A stretch of 64,000 bases of DNA from Rhizobium halophilum (GCF_021648825.1 NZ_JAKJHS010000001.1:124001-188000); one strand, 5' to 3'; shown: positions 34,923 through 45,095, counted from the stretch's first letter. Made by a program: numbers and translations. Notes: a model not told the origin generated them from the letters alone.

Positions 34923-35639
34923 ATGCTGATTATCGCTGGGTTGGGCAATCCGGGAAGCAAATATGCAGGCAATCGGCACAACATCGGCTTCATGGCGGCC
35001 GACAGGTTGCAGCAGCGGTCTGGCTTTGCGCCCTGGTCGAAGAAATTCAAGGCGCAGGTGTCCGAAGGCGAGATCGCCGGCGAAAAGGTGCTGCTGATGA
35101 AGCCGCAGACCTTCATGAACCTGTCGGGAGAGGCCGTCGGTGAATCGATGCGCTTCTACAAGCTCGGCCCGCAAAACATCATCGCGATCTATGACGAACT
35201 GGATCTGGCTCCTGGCAAAGCGAGACTGAAGACGGGCGGCGGGCATGGCGGCCACAATGGGGTCAAATCGCTGGACGCCCATTGTGGCAAGGAGTACCGG
35301 CGTCTTCGGCTCGGGATCGGTCATCCCGGGGCCAAGGAACTGGTCCACGGTCATGTCCTGGGTGACTTCGCCAAGGCAGATGGCGCATGGCTGGAGCCGC
35401 TTCTGGATGCGTTGGCCGACAATGCTGAAATGCTGGTTCGTGGCGAAGACTCGCAGTTTCTAAACAAGCTGGCGCTTGCGACGGGAGCCCAGCCGGATGA
35501 GCAGAAGGCGAAGACCGCCACCAAGCCTGCCGAGCAGTCGCACATTCGCCAGGCTCGAGGCGCGCCGAAGCCTTCGCTACCTGCTTCTGGCCCTATGGCC
35601 GAGATGCTGAAGAAGTTGCTGGGCGGCAAGGGCAACTAG
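34923..35639 (+). CDS. pth: Peptidyl-tRNA hydrolase
   Basis: 238 residues. The catalytic site is in [22 protein letters not shown], with the catalytic His in RHNIGF and Asn near residue 10. [35 protein letters not shown] and LRLGIGHPG are conserved. It frees peptides from tRNA stalled in translation. The last 45-50 residues are a Lys/Ala/Pro-rich extension beyond the usual core, common in rhizobial proteins. Downstream of rplY and convergent with clpS2. Confidence 0.97.
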   Translation: MLIIAGLGNPGSKYAGNRHNIGFMAADRLQQRSGFAPWSKKFKAQVSEGEIAGEKVLLMKPQTFMNLSGEAVGESMRFYKLGPQNIIAIYDELDLAPGKARLKTGGGHGGHNGVKSLDAHCGKEYRRLRLGIGHPGAKELVHGHVLGDFAKADGAWLEPLLDALADNAEMLVRGEDSQFLNKLALATGAQPDEQKAKTATKPAEQSHIRQARGAPKPSLPASGPMAEMLKKLLGGKGN

Positions 35640-35816
35640 GCTCCGCAGCATGCCCCTGGGTATGGATTCGCCCCGGGATCGGCGCCGGCTACGACCTGTC
35701 CCGCCATGAGCGGGTCCAGGTGAGCCTGACAGCAAGGGCCGCAGATCGGCTGCTGCTCAGGTCTTCTCCGCCTGTTAGGTCTCCCCGACGACCATCTCTA
35801 CCGAGGCGCCGGCTGA

Positions 35817-36131
35817 TCATTCCTCCGGTTCGGTGGTGAACATCAGCGGAAAGCCCGCTTCCTTGGCAAGATCCGCTGCCTCCTTGGCCTTGGTTTCGGC
35901 AATATCCTTGGCGCAAACCACCACTACGGCGGTTCCCATCCTATGCGCCGTCAGCATTACGCGGTAACTTGTCTCTTCCCGCATCCGGAACACGGCCTTC
36001 AGCACCATCACCACGAACTCACGAGGCGTGTAGTCGTCGTTGACGAGGATGACCTTGTAGAGCTTCGGTCGCTCCAGCTTTGGCTTCGACTTGGTTTTGG
36101 GCAGAAGAACTGTGTCGTCGTTCGTCGGCAT
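35817..36131 (-). CDS. clpS: ATP-dependent Clp protease adaptor ClpS, ClpS2-type
   Basis: 104 residues. The adaptor core has LVNDDYTPREFV, the N-degron-binding segment, and MLTAHRMGTAVVVV, with an ETKAKEAADLAKEAGFPL helix. It delivers substrates with N-end-rule residues to ClpAP. There is no clpA beside it, and the sequence resembles the ClpS2 paralogue of Agrobacterium rather than the clpA-linked ClpS1; this assignment is by inspection. ATG 36131 follows GAGG, and the frame extends without similarity to 36272. Divergent from ychF. Confidence 0.88.
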   Translation of the reverse strand: MPTNDDTVLLPKTKSKPKLERPKLYKVILVNDDYTPREFVVMVLKAVFRMREETSYRVMLTAHRMGTAVVVVCAKDIAETKAKEAADLAKEAGFPLMFTTEPEE

Positions 36132-36301
36132 CCATGCCTCGCGATGACAGGGAACGATGGCTTCAACTATCGCATCGGCTCCCAGCCCAATCAAGCGGCA
36201 GCTTCTGGCATTCGAGGTGCTCCGGCCACGCGGACTTGACCCCTTCGGCTGTTTCCCCCATAGCCAAGCCAACGATCATCCAAGCACAGGTATCTCTACC
36301 G

Positions 36302-37405
36302 ATGGGTTTCAAATGCGGCATCGTCGGCCTTCCCAATGTGGGCAAGTCGACGCTTTTCAACGCTCTGACCAAGACGGCGGCCGCGCAGGCGGCAAACTAT
36401 CCATTCTGCACAATTGAGCCGAATACCGGTGAGGTCGCCGTTCCTGATCCGCGGATGAAGACGCTGGCGGCCATTGCCGGCTCCAAGGAAATCATTCCGA
36501 CCCGCATCTCCTTCGTCGACATTGCGGGCCTAGTGCGCGGCGCATCGAAGGGCGAAGGGTTGGGCAACAAGTTCCTCGCCAACATCCGCGAAGTGGATGC
36601 AGTGGTGCATGTGCTGCGATGCTTTGAGGATGACGACATCACCCACGTCGAGGGTCGCATCAATCCCGTGGGCGATGCCGAAACCATCGAAACAGAACTG
36701 ATGCTTGCCGACCTTGAAAGCCTCGAGCGCCGCGTCGAACAGACTCGGAAGCGGGCGACGTCGAAAGACAAGGAATCGCTGGCCCAACTGCCGATCATGG
36801 AGACGGTGGTCAAGCTGCTGAACGAAGGCAAGCCGGCTCGGCTTCTCCTCAAGACGCTTGCCCCCGAGGAGATCGAGATCCTGAAGGGACTCAACCTCCT
36901 GACCTCGCATCCCGTCCTCTATGTCTGCAATGTTGCGGAGGCCGATGCGGCCAGCGGCAATGCACATACGCAGGCTGTTGCCGCCATGGCAAAGGACCAG
37001 GGCGCCGAGTGCGTGATCATCTCCGCTGCGATCGAGTCCGAGGTCGCCCAACTGCCGGAAGAAGAAGCCGCCGAGTTTCTGTCGGCTCTCGGTCTGGAAG
37101 AAGCCGGCCTCGACCGCCTGATCCGGGCGGGCTATCATCTTCTTGACCTCATTACCTATTTCACCGTCGGCCCCAAGGAAACGCGCGCTTGGACGATCGT
37201 TCGCGGGACCAAGGCGCCTCAGGCGGCGGGGGTTATTCACACCGATTTTGAACGCGGCTTCATTCGCGCCTTTACCATCAGCTACGACGACTATGTCGCC
37301 TACAAGGGTGAAGTCGGCGCCAAGGAGGCAGGCAAGGGCCGTGACGAGGGCAAGGAATACGTCGTGCAGGACGGCGACGTCATTCACTTCCGATTCAATA
37401 CCTGA
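36302..37405 (+). CDS. ychF: Redox-regulated ATPase YchF
   Basis: 367 residues. The Obg-related G domain has GLPNVGKST and VDIAGLVRGASKGEGLG; the altered G4 motif NVAE explains ATP rather than GTP preference. A coiled coil and a C-terminal TGS domain (about 280-367, ending VQDGDVIHFRFNT) follow. YchF interacts with ribosomes and affects the oxidative stress response. ATG at 36302. Commonly located near pth, as here. Confidence 0.97.
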   Translation: MGFKCGIVGLPNVGKSTLFNALTKTAAAQAANYPFCTIEPNTGEVAVPDPRMKTLAAIAGSKEIIPTRISFVDIAGLVRGASKGEGLGNKFLANIREVDAVVHVLRCFEDDDITHVEGRINPVGDAETIETELMLADLESLERRVEQTRKRATSKDKESLAQLPIMETVVKLLNEGKPARLLLKTLAPEEIEILKGLNLLTSHPVLYVCNVAEADAASGNAHTQAVAAMAKDQGAECVIISAAIESEVAQLPEEEAAEFLSALGLEEAGLDRLIRAGYHLLDLITYFTVGPKETRAWTIVRGTKAPQAAGVIHTDFERGFIRAFTISYDDYVAYKGEVGAKEAGKGRDEGKEYVVQDGDVIHFRFNT

Positions 37406-37419
37406 GGCAGCGAGACCCT

Positions 37420-37890
37420 ATGCCGGAGATCCGCTACTTCTTCGAGGATTTCACTCCCGGCCGCAGCTTTCCGTTGGTGGATAAGTTGGTGAGCGCGGAA
37501 GAGATCGTCGCCTTTGCGTCCGAGTTCGACCCACAGCCTATGCATCTGACGGAGGAAGCGGGAAAGGCGAGTATCCTCGGCGGGCTCTCGGCGTCCGGCT
37601 GGCACACCGCTAGCCTGTTCATGCGCATGATGTTCGACGGCTGGCTGAAGGAAGCGGCGTCCGAAGGATCCCCCGGCATCGAGTTCATGGAATGGAAGAA
37701 GCCGGTCCTGGCCGGAGACCGGCTTTCCGGCCGATCCACGGTGGTGGAGTCGCGGGTATCGAGATCGCGACCGGGAATCGGTCTCGTCCGCTTCCTCCAC
37801 GAGGTAGAAAACCAGAAGGGCCAGGTCGTTTTGCGCGGGGAAAACCCGATCATGATCCGCTTGAGACCCTCCCAGGAAGCACCGGCATGA
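37420..37890 (+). CDS. MaoC-family dehydratase, first of a tandem pair
   Basis: 156 residues, a hot-dog fold. FASEFDPQPMHL is the MaoC/enoyl hydratase catalytic segment, with Asp and His, and GLSASGWHTASL follows. Such proteins hydrate enoyl-CoA or related thioesters. It overlaps the second MaoC gene by four bases, so the pair may form a heterodimer. Fifteen bases separate it from ychF. Confidence 0.9.
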   Translation: MPEIRYFFEDFTPGRSFPLVDKLVSAEEIVAFASEFDPQPMHLTEEAGKASILGGLSASGWHTASLFMRMMFDGWLKEAASEGSPGIEFMEWKKPVLAGDRLSGRSTVVESRVSRSRPGIGLVRFLHEVENQKGQVVLRGENPIMIRLRPSQEAPA

Positions 37891-38354
37891 GGCTTGTCGA
37901 ACTCACACCACCAGGCGACCGTGTCATCACCGGGACCATGCAGTTCACTGCCGATGACATCATCCGCTTCGCCCGCCAGTTCGACCCCCAGCCGTTCCAC
38001 CTCGAAGCCGAAGCGGCCAAGGCCTATGTCTTCGGTGGCCTCTGCGCCTCCGGCTGGCATACCTGTGCGGGCTGGATGAAGATGTTCATCCAGTACTGGA
38101 ACACCGAAACTGCGCGACTGACGGCGGAGGGACTTGAGCCTCCCAAGCTTGGGCCATCCGCTGGCTTCAAAAAGCTACAATGGGTAAAGCCGGTCTATGC
38201 CGGCGACAGCATCACCTATTCGGTGGAGCTCGTGGAAAGTCGCGCCCTAGCCTCGCGTCCCGGCACCTGGATAAACATCACGACGAATGACGGCGTGAAC
38301 CAGCATGGTGACGTGGTCATGCGCTATGAAGGCACAGTCCTGGAGTTCGCCTGA
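37887..38354 (+). CDS. MaoC-family dehydratase, second of the pair
   Basis: 155 residues, paralogous to the gene before. RFARQFDPQPFHLEAEAAK holds the catalytic Asp/His segment, followed by GGLCASGWHTCAGWMKM. The start overlaps the preceding stop as ATGA. Both copies keep the catalytic pattern, so it is not obvious which is active; they may pair as subunits. The substrate is unknown. Confidence 0.9.
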   Translation: MRLVELTPPGDRVITGTMQFTADDIIRFARQFDPQPFHLEAEAAKAYVFGGLCASGWHTCAGWMKMFIQYWNTETARLTAEGLEPPKLGPSAGFKKLQWVKPVYAGDSITYSVELVESRALASRPGTWINITTNDGVNQHGDVVMRYEGTVLEFA

Positions 38355-38380
38355 AGCCGGCAGTGAGAACCACCGCTGCG

Positions 38381-38920
38381 TCAGTGGCCTGAAAATTCCA
38401 TCAGCGTCCGCACTTCCACACCAAGCGCCTCGAGCTTCCGTCGACCGCCGAGATCCGGCAGGTCGATGACGAAGCAGGCGGAAACGATCTCAGCTCCCTG
38501 CTGGCGCAGGAGCTTCACCGCACCTTCCGCCGTTCCTCCTGTGGCAATCAGATCGTCCGTGAGGATGACCTTGTCCCCCGGCTTCACCGCATCGACATGC
38601 ATCTCCATCTCGTCGGCGCCGTATTCCAGACTATAGGCGATCCGCACCGTTTCATGTGGCAACTTGCCCTTCTTGCGGATCGGTATGAACCCGGCGGATA
38701 GCTGATGGGCAAGCGCACCTCCGAGGATAAAACCCCGCGCTTCGATGCCGGCAATCTGGTCTACACCAAGGCCTGTGTAGGGGCGAACCAGTTCGTCAAC
38801 CGCCTGCCGGAATGCTTCGGCATTGCCGAGAAGCGTGGTGATGTCGCGGAAGATGATGCCGGGCTTAGGGTAATCCACGATCGAACGGACGGAAGAAGCG
38901 AGGTCGATTGTCTGTGTCAT
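38381..38920 (-). CDS. apt: Adenine phosphoribosyltransferase
   Basis: 179 residues. The PRPP-binding motif [16 protein letters not shown] is intact, as are [15 protein letters not shown] near the start and the short [11 protein letters not shown]. It salvages adenine to AMP using PRPP, in the cytoplasm. It converges with the MaoC pair and is separated from petC by a terminator. The ATG at 38920 fits the family N-terminus. Confidence 0.95.
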   Translation of the reverse strand: MTQTIDLASSVRSIVDYPKPGIIFRDITTLLGNAEAFRQAVDELVRPYTGLGVDQIAGIEARGFILGGALAHQLSAGFIPIRKKGKLPHETVRIAYSLEYGADEMEMHVDAVKPGDKVILTDDLIATGGTAEGAVKLLRQQGAEIVSACFVIDLPDLGGRRKLEALGVEVRTLMEFSGH

Positions 38921-38980
38921 GATGGTCCGAGTGTAGCAGTTTCAGGCGGAACAGGACCCTAGCAAGTCCAAAGGCGCCAC

Positions 38981-39009
38981 CCAACAAAAAAGGCGGCCGA
39001 AGGCCGCCT
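38981..39009 (-). terminator. Terminator of the petABC operon
   Basis: Stem AGGCGGCC (38991-38998) and GGCCGCCT (39002-39009), followed on the minus strand by a T-rich run corresponding to the A-run before 38991. Confidence 0.8.
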
Positions 39010-39030
39010 CTTTCAGGATGAGGCCGAGCC

Positions 39031-39909
39031 TCAGTGTCCCTTGCTGGCGTAGACAGACTTCTTCGTCAGGTAGATGAGGCCGGTGAAGATCAGCAGGAAG
39101 ACCATGACCATGAAACCCGTGCGCTTGCGGTCTTCGAGATGCGGCTCTGCGGCCCACATCAGGAAGGCAGAGACGTCCTTGGAATACTGGTCAAGTGTTT
39201 CCGGCGAACCATCGTCATAGGTGACCTGACCGTCGGAGAGCGGCGGGGCCATGGCCAGCGAAGCCGAGGCGATGAAATAGGGGTTGTAGTAGGTCCCTTC
39301 CGGCACCTCGACGCCTTCCGGCGGCTCCTGATAACCGGTCAGCAGCGAGTAGATGTAGTCCGGGCCACCTTCCTGGTACTGCGTGAAGATATCGTACACG
39401 AACTGCGGGAAGCCGCGGGTCACGCCGCGCGCCTTGGCGATCAGCGAGAAGTCCGGCGGCGCCGCGCCGTTGTTGGAAGCGGCTGCGGCCTGCGCGTTGG
39501 GGAACGGCGGCGGGAAATAGTCGGACGGAACCGCCGCCCGCTCGAACATGTCGCCGTCGTCGTTCGGGCCGTCAGTGACCTGGTAGTTGGCAGCGAAGGC
39601 CTTCACCTGCGCTTCCGAGTAACCGAGGTCCTCCAGCGTGCGGAAGGACACCAGCGTCATCGAATGACAGGCGGCACAGACTTCGGAGTAGACTTTCAGG
39701 CCGCGCTGCAGCTGGCCCTTGTCGTAATGACCGAAGGGGCCGGCGAAGCTCCAGTCGACTTCCCGCGGCTTTTTGAGCGGGTAGTGTGGCGTAGCCCCTT
39801 CTGCATGGGCGTCACCCTCGGCCGCGTGCTCGTCCTGGGCCAGCGCTGTACCGAGACCGAGCCCTGCCACGAAGGCCAGCGAAAGGATGCTTGTAACAAG
39901 CTTTTTCAT
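39031..39909 (-). CDS. petC: Ubiquinol-cytochrome c reductase cytochrome c1
   Basis: 292 residues. An N-terminal signal peptide (about 1-24, ending TALAQ) precedes the haem c motif CAACH (78-82). The distal Met ligand lies in the later region, and a C-terminal anchor helix (FMVMVFLLIFTGLIYL) is present near 270. It carries electrons from the Rieske protein to cytochrome c in the periplasm. Last gene of petABC. ATG 39909 gives a proper signal; the frame is open to 39945. Confidence 0.96.
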   Translation of the reverse strand: MKKLVTSILSLAFVAGLGLGTALAQDEHAAEGDAHAEGATPHYPLKKPREVDWSFAGPFGHYDKGQLQRGLKVYSEVCAACHSMTLVSFRTLEDLGYSEAQVKAFAANYQVTDGPNDDGDMFERAAVPSDYFPPPFPNAQAAAASNNGAAPPDFSLIAKARGVTRGFPQFVYDIFTQYQEGGPDYIYSLLTGYQEPPEGVEVPEGTYYNPYFIASASLAMAPPLSDGQVTYDDGSPETLDQYSKDVSAFLMWAAEPHLEDRKRTGFMVMVFLLIFTGLIYLTKKSVYASKGH

Positions 39910-39934
39910 AACTCTTCTTTCCCTCTCGTCGCAG

Positions 39935-41227
39935 CTATCGGACACTGGCTTCGCCAGGCGGAAGCTTTTCCATGTCAGACTTGTTCTGCTTGGCGAGCAC
40001 AGCTTCCGTGATCGAATTCGGGATGCGGCGCGGCGTCTCGAACAGGCCGAGGAGCGGCATGATCACCAGGAAAAAGCCGAAGTAGTAGAGCGTGCCGAGC
40101 TGCGACAGGATCACGTAGATGCCCTCTGCCGGCATGGCACCAAGCCATCCAAGAAGAATGCAGTCCGCGACGAAGATCCAGAAGAACAGCTTGTACCACG
40201 GACGATAGACGGCCGAGCGAACCTTCGACGTGTCGAGCCAGGGCAGGAAGAACAGCACGATGATCGAGCCGAACATCACGAGCACGCCGCCAAGCTTGGA
40301 GTCGATTGGGCCGATGTTGAAGGTGATGGCGCGCAGCATCGCGTAGAACGGCAGGTAGTACCATTCCGGAACGATGTGAGCCGGGGTCTTCAGCGCGTCA
40401 GCCGGGATGTAGTTGTCCGGGTGACCGAGATAGTTCGGCATGTAGAAGATGAACCAGGCAAAGACGAGCAGGAAGACCGACACGCCCAGCGCATCCTTCA
40501 GCGTCGCGTAGGGCGTGAAGGCGACGGTATCCGTCTTGGTCTTGACTTCGATGCCCGTCGGGTTCGTCTGGCCGGTGACGTGCAGAGCCCAGATGTGCAG
40601 GACGACCACGCCCGCGATCATGAACGGTAGCAGGTAGTGCAGCGAGAAGAAGCGGTTCAGCGTCGGCTGATCGACGGCGAAGCCGCCCAGCAGGAACTGC
40701 TGGATCCACTCCCCGACCAGCGGGAAGGCCGAGAAGAAGCCGGTGATGACGGTCGCGCCCCAGAAGGACATCTGACCCCAGGGCAGGACATAGCCCATGA
40801 AGCCCGTTGCCATCATCAGCAGGTAGATGACGACGCCCAGGATCCAGAGGATCTCGCGGGGCGCCTTGTAAGACCCGTAGTAAAGGCCGCGGGCGATGTG
40901 GAGATAGACGGCGATGAAGAAGAAGGACGCGCCATTGGCGTGCATGTAGCGCAGCAGCCAACCATTGTTGACGTCACGCATGATCTTCTCAACGGAATTG
41001 AAGGCAACGGTCGTCTCGGCCGCATAGTGCATGGCCAGAACGACACCCGACAGGATCTGAACGATCAGCATGACCGACAGCATCGCGCCGAAGGTGTAGG
41101 CATAGTTCAAGTTGCGGGGAACGGGGTAGGAAACGAAGCTGTCATGGATCATGCGCGGCAGCGGAAGCCGCGAGTCGATCCATTTCTCGATGCCGGAGGC
41201 CGGCTGGTATGTTGAATGACCGCTCAT
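39935..41227 (-). CDS. petB: Ubiquinol-cytochrome c reductase cytochrome b
   Basis: 430 residues with eight membrane helices. The His ligands of the two b haems are in LAMHY and [18 protein letters not shown], and in the fourth helix ([25 protein letters not shown]). The Qo-site motif PEWY ([10 protein letters not shown]) is intact. It is the core of complex III, taking electrons from ubiquinol. It lies 13 bases after petA and 25 before petC. Confidence 0.97.
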   Translation of the reverse strand: MSGHSTYQPASGIEKWIDSRLPLPRMIHDSFVSYPVPRNLNYAYTFGAMLSVMLIVQILSGVVLAMHYAAETTVAFNSVEKIMRDVNNGWLLRYMHANGASFFFIAVYLHIARGLYYGSYKAPREILWILGVVIYLLMMATGFMGYVLPWGQMSFWGATVITGFFSAFPLVGEWIQQFLLGGFAVDQPTLNRFFSLHYLLPFMIAGVVVLHIWALHVTGQTNPTGIEVKTKTDTVAFTPYATLKDALGVSVFLLVFAWFIFYMPNYLGHPDNYIPADALKTPAHIVPEWYYLPFYAMLRAITFNIGPIDSKLGGVLVMFGSIIVLFFLPWLDTSKVRSAVYRPWYKLFFWIFVADCILLGWLGAMPAEGIYVILSQLGTLYYFGFFLVIMPLLGLFETPRRIPNSITEAVLAKQNKSDMEKLPPGEASVR

Positions 41228-41240
41228 TGATTAGAACCCC

Positions 41241-41819
41241 TCACCCGATCTGGATCACTGTGTCGGACGTAAACGTGAAAACCGGCACCGGCAGGTTGGT
41301 CGGCGCAGGGCCTCGACGGATACGGCCGGCGGTGTCGTAGTGCGAGCCGTGGCAGGGACAGAACCAACCGCCGAAATCTCCGGCCTGACCGAGCGGGACG
41401 CAACCGAGGTGGGTGCAGGAGCCGATCATGACGATCCAATTTTCCTTACCTTCGCCAGCGGAACGCGCAAGATTCGTCGCGGGCGCGGCGCCATCGATAT
41501 TGTCATTGCGGGCGATCGGATCCTTCAACTCCTCCAGAGCGACGGCCTTGGCAGCCTCAACTTCCTGTTCGGTCCGGTTGCGGATGAAGACCGGCTTCCC
41601 GCGCCATTTCACTGTCAGCGACATGCCCGGCTCTAGCGCTGAAACGTCGACCTCGATCGAGGCCAGCGCCAGCGTGGAAGCATCCGGTCGCATTTGATCG
41701 ATGAACGGCCAAGCAACGGCCGCGGCGCCGACAGCGCCAGCCATGCCGGTGGCCAGATAAAGGAAATCACGGCGAGTGGGCTCGCCCTGTGTTTCGCTGT
41801 GTGTCTCGTGCTCGCTCAC
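41241..41819 (-). CDS. petA: Ubiquinol-cytochrome c reductase Rieske iron-sulfur subunit
   Basis: 192 residues. A TAT signal/anchor ([17 protein letters not shown]) is followed by a Rieske domain with the two cluster-binding motifs CTHLGC and CPCHGSHYD. It accepts electrons from ubiquinol and passes them to cytochrome c1. First gene of petABC, with the ATG at 41819. The leader upstream (to 42176) shows no promoter I can define with confidence. Confidence 0.97.
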   Translation of the reverse strand: MSEHETHSETQGEPTRRDFLYLATGMAGAVGAAAVAWPFIDQMRPDASTLALASIEVDVSALEPGMSLTVKWRGKPVFIRNRTEQEVEAAKAVALEELKDPIARNDNIDGAAPATNLARSAGEGKENWIVMIGSCTHLGCVPLGQAGDFGGWFCPCHGSHYDTAGRIRRGPAPTNLPVPVFTFTSDTVIQIG

Positions 41820-42176
41820 GGCTTAAACATCCTTCTCACGCATTTCGCGAAAAACCGCATATGCCCCTCTACCGGTAAAATGGGTCTGGCCATGTTTGGA
41901 ACACAGATTCCCCGGCAATCCGGCGCCTTCTATGCTTGATCGCAAAATATGTCCAGCCTTGGCAAGAGCATAGGAGCCAGTTTGTCGCGGTCAGCAAGGG
42001 AGTTCTGAGGGGGCTTTATTGGCCGGGCAAAGAACTCTGTAATTCCTGCTCGATGGAGAAGGAAGCGTGCTCCTGCCGCACGATATCAGGCGTTAACCTG
42101 CCCGTCGTATTCGGATTGTCCGTATCCGATTGCCATGGTACCTCCGTTGCCGGCAATGACCGGTGGGACGGGCTGG
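41820..42176. other. Intergenic region between petABC and the EEP membrane protein
   Basis: 357 bases between divergent genes, expected to hold both promoters. I see no ORF with a plausible ribosome site, no tRNA and no terminator. A longer in-frame start for the EEP gene at 42135 lies in it. Confidence 0.5.
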
Positions 42177-43115
42177 ATGAGAAACTTTCTGTCGGTCGCG
42201 ATCTGCGTCATCGTGTCGCTCGTGCTGCTTGCCATCGCAACGCGCTACGTGAGCAGCGTTTGGATCTTCGGCACCATCCACAATCTTCAACTCCATCTTT
42301 CGATAGCAAGCGCGGCAGCACTTCTTCTTGCCCTCCTCCTCCAGCGGGGCCTGTTGACCGTCGGCCTCCTGCTGGCTGCACTGGCTTTGATCCTGCACGC
42401 GCTTTGGATGGCCCGCGACATGAGCCAGGTTGCGCCCTCCGTTGATGCGTCGCAACCGACGTTGAGACTGATGTCCTTCAACATCCTGATGACAAACTCT
42501 GGAAATGCCGAAGCGATCAGGGACCTTATTCTCTCGTCTGACGCAGACGTGGTGAACATCATGGAGGCAGAGCCACTTATGCCCCACCTGGAGGCGTTCT
42601 CTGCCGTCTATCCTCACCGAATGGGCTGTGGTGAAATGACTGATCACTGCGACCTGATGATACTCTCGAAGCTTCCTCTCACCCACCGCACCGTCGTCAG
42701 TCTCAGCCATATCTTCGAAGAGCGAATGATGGTAGCGCGGGTCACCTTCAATGGCGCCCCCCTGCACGTTGCGGCAATCCACACGACAAAGCCCTACTTC
42801 GACAATTTCCAGTTCTATGAACTGCGAAATGCTGCGGAGCTTCTGAATGGTCTGAATGATCCGATCATTCTGTCCGGAGACTTCAACGCTTCCAGCCTCG
42901 CGCCGAACATGCGCTGGTTTCTCCGGGCTACGGGGCTGAGAAAGACTCCAAACGAGCCGGCGACCTGGCCTGTGCGGGCGGGGTGGGCTGGAGTAGCGAT
43001 CGATCACGTCTTTGTCCGTCCGCCGCTGATAGTCAGCAGATTGGAGCGTCTGCCCGACGCGCTTGGCTCGAACCATTACGGGCTGCTGGCGGAAATCGCT
43101 TTTGCGCCCCCATGA
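42177..43115 (+). CDS. Membrane-anchored endonuclease/exonuclease/phosphatase family protein
   Basis: 312 residues. Three hydrophobic helices fill the first 90 residues, then a DNase-I-like EEP domain: RLMSFNILMTNSG (metal-binding Asn), VVNIMEAEPL (Glu), LSGDFNAS (Asp and Asn) and IDHVFV with a final SNHYGLLAEI (catalytic His). The domain is probably on the periplasmic face and could cleave phosphodiesters or phospholipid headgroups. ATG 42177 is chosen just before the first helix; 42135 is possible. Substrate not known. Confidence 0.85.
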   Translation: MRNFLSVAICVIVSLVLLAIATRYVSSVWIFGTIHNLQLHLSIASAAALLLALLLQRGLLTVGLLLAALALILHALWMARDMSQVAPSVDASQPTLRLMSFNILMTNSGNAEAIRDLILSSDADVVNIMEAEPLMPHLEAFSAVYPHRMGCGEMTDHCDLMILSKLPLTHRTVVSLSHIFEERMMVARVTFNGAPLHVAAIHTTKPYFDNFQFYELRNAAELLNGLNDPIILSGDFNASSLAPNMRWFLRATGLRKTPNEPATWPVRAGWAGVAIDHVFVRPPLIVSRLERLPDALGSNHYGLLAEIAFAPP

Positions 43116-43122
43116 CGTGGAC

Positions 43123-45003
43123 CTATTGTGCCGCATCGGCGGCAAGGAAACCGCCGGACTGCCGTGCCCATAAATCCGCATAGATTCCGTTCGCCGACAC
43201 GAGCTCGCTGTGCGTCCCCTGCTCCACAATTCGTCCGCCATCCATGACGATCAGCCTGTCGAGCGCCGCGATCGTGGAAAGCCGGTGGGCGATGGCCAGC
43301 ACCGTTTTCGACTGCATCAGTCGTACGAGATTGGATTGGATCGCCGCCTCAACCTCGGAATCGAGCGCCGACGTCGCCTCGTCGAGCACCAGGATCGGTG
43401 CGTTCTTCAGCATGACGCGCGCAATCGCGATCCGTTGGCGCTGACCACCGGAGAGCTTCACGCCCCGCTCGCCAACATGGGCATCATAGCCCTTGCGGCC
43501 CCGCTGGTCCTCCAGCGCCATGATGAACTCGTCCGCCTCGGCGCGACGCGCTGCCTGACGCAACTGTTCCTCCGTAGCGTCGGGGCGACCGAACAGGATG
43601 TTGTCCCGGATCGATCGGTGAAGAAGGGACGTGTCCTGCGTTACCATACCGATCTGTGATCTCAGCGACTCCTGCGTCACCTGCGAAATATCCTGGCCAT
43701 CGATCAGGATGCGGCCAGACTGGATATCGTGAAAGCGCAGGAGAAGGTTCGCCAGCGTCGACTTGCCCGCACCGGAACGTCCCACGATCCCGATCTTCTC
43801 GCCCGGCTCCAGATGGAGGGACAGGTTGCGCAAGACATCCTTGCCGTTGCCGTAGTCGAAACTGACGTTGTCGAAGCGGATCTCCGGCACGCGGACCTGC
43901 AGAACCCGTGCATCGGGCAGATCCTTGAGGGCCACCGGCTGCGAGATGAGATCCGCGGAGTTTTGAATTGTGCCGATGTTGCGCATCAATCCGTTCAACT
44001 GCGTCATCAGGCGGCCGAGGAGGAAGTTGAGCCGCAACATCAGAGCCAGGGTAAAGGCGACCGCACCCGAGCTGATAAGTCCGCCTAGCCAGAGGTGGAT
44101 GCTCAATCCGGCCATGGTCACAATCATGATGCTGGACAGGAGCGCCATCGATGCACGCACGCCCGTCAGAAGACGTGTGAACCGAAGGATCGTTTCCTGA
44201 AAGCTCTCGAACCCCCGGCGCATATAGCCGTCATTGGCTTCGTCGCTGCCAAAAAGCTTGAGTGTCTGGATGTTGGAATAGGCGTCGACCATGCGTCCGC
44301 TGATCATCGATCCAGCCTCCGCTGAGAGCTTCGCGTTTTCCCGGATCCGGGGGATGAAGTAGCGAGCAAGACACCCGAAAAGAACGAGCCACAGCAGCAC
44401 GACAAGGGCCATCCGGAGGTCGAGCTGAGCCACGAGGACGAGGGTCGAGACCGAATAAATCAAGACGAACCAGACGCTCTCCATCAGCGTCGTCAGGACG
44501 TCTCCTGTCGCCTGCCCTGCCGACCAGACCTTGTTGACGATACGGCCGGAGAAATCGTTCTGAAAGAACGACAGCGACTGGCGTGACACGTGCAGGTATG
44601 ACTGCCAGCGAACCAGGTTGTAGAAGCCGGGCGTTATGATCTGCTGATCCACAAGTGCCGTCAGGAAGGCAACTGCAAAGCGACCGAGCCCGATCACCAC
44701 CGCCATCAGCAGCAGTTCCCTGCCGTGCTGCGCAATGAGGCCATTCCATCCGTCGGCGGGCTGGATCGTGTCAAGGATATCGACAAGCCGGCCTACAAAC
44801 CAGAACATCGCCGCTTCCACACCAGCCGCCAATCCGCCAAGCACAAGCATGGCGAAGAACGGTGCCTTGGCTTGGCGCACATAGTACGAGACGAAGGCAA
44901 CCAGTCCCTGTGGTGGCCTGACGTCATCCCGCCTCTCGAATGGCTGGATCCAGTTCTCGAAGAAGCGGAAGATGGCTGTGATCATGGCCACGATATAGTC
45001 CAC
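43123..45003 (-). CDS. ABC transporter, fused permease and ATPase (exporter half)
   Basis: 626 residues. Six predicted membrane helices (about 30-330) are followed by an ATPase domain with Walker A GRSGAGKST, signature LSGGQRQRIAIARV, Walker B ILVLDEATSALD and H-loop IAHRLSTI. This is an MsbA/lipid- or drug-type exporter that works as a dimer, either with itself or with the paralogue at 47244. The substrate cannot be inferred. The ATG at 45003 is the first in frame. It is convergent with the EEP gene, eight bases away. Confidence 0.93.
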   Translation of the reverse strand: MDYIVAMITAIFRFFENWIQPFERRDDVRPPQGLVAFVSYYVRQAKAPFFAMLVLGGLAAGVEAAMFWFVGRLVDILDTIQPADGWNGLIAQHGRELLLMAVVIGLGRFAVAFLTALVDQQIITPGFYNLVRWQSYLHVSRQSLSFFQNDFSGRIVNKVWSAGQATGDVLTTLMESVWFVLIYSVSTLVLVAQLDLRMALVVLLWLVLFGCLARYFIPRIRENAKLSAEAGSMISGRMVDAYSNIQTLKLFGSDEANDGYMRRGFESFQETILRFTRLLTGVRASMALLSSIMIVTMAGLSIHLWLGGLISSGAVAFTLALMLRLNFLLGRLMTQLNGLMRNIGTIQNSADLISQPVALKDLPDARVLQVRVPEIRFDNVSFDYGNGKDVLRNLSLHLEPGEKIGIVGRSGAGKSTLANLLLRFHDIQSGRILIDGQDISQVTQESLRSQIGMVTQDTSLLHRSIRDNILFGRPDATEEQLRQAARRAEADEFIMALEDQRGRKGYDAHVGERGVKLSGGQRQRIAIARVMLKNAPILVLDEATSALDSEVEAAIQSNLVRLMQSKTVLAIAHRLSTIAALDRLIVMDGGRIVEQGTHSELVSANGIYADLWARQSGGFLAADAAQ

Positions 45004-45073
45004 CCCATGAGTGCGGCAAAGGGCAAGGCTGCTTACATTTCCGTCAGGGAGAGGCCACGGCGCCGGAAACGAG

Positions 45074-45095
45074 ATCGGCAGCCGAAGCTGCCGAT
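45074..45095 (-). terminator. Hairpin after the minus-strand chemoreceptor gene
   Basis: Perfect nine-base stem, ATCGGCAGC (45074-45082) and GCTGCCGAT (45087-45095), with loop CGAA. The T-tract on the minus strand is poor, so the call is moderate. Confidence 0.55.

Noticed and set aside
39034-40011. Plus-strand frame opposite petC
   Set aside because: Cytochrome c1 on the minus strand is certain; this frame has no ribosome site or domain.
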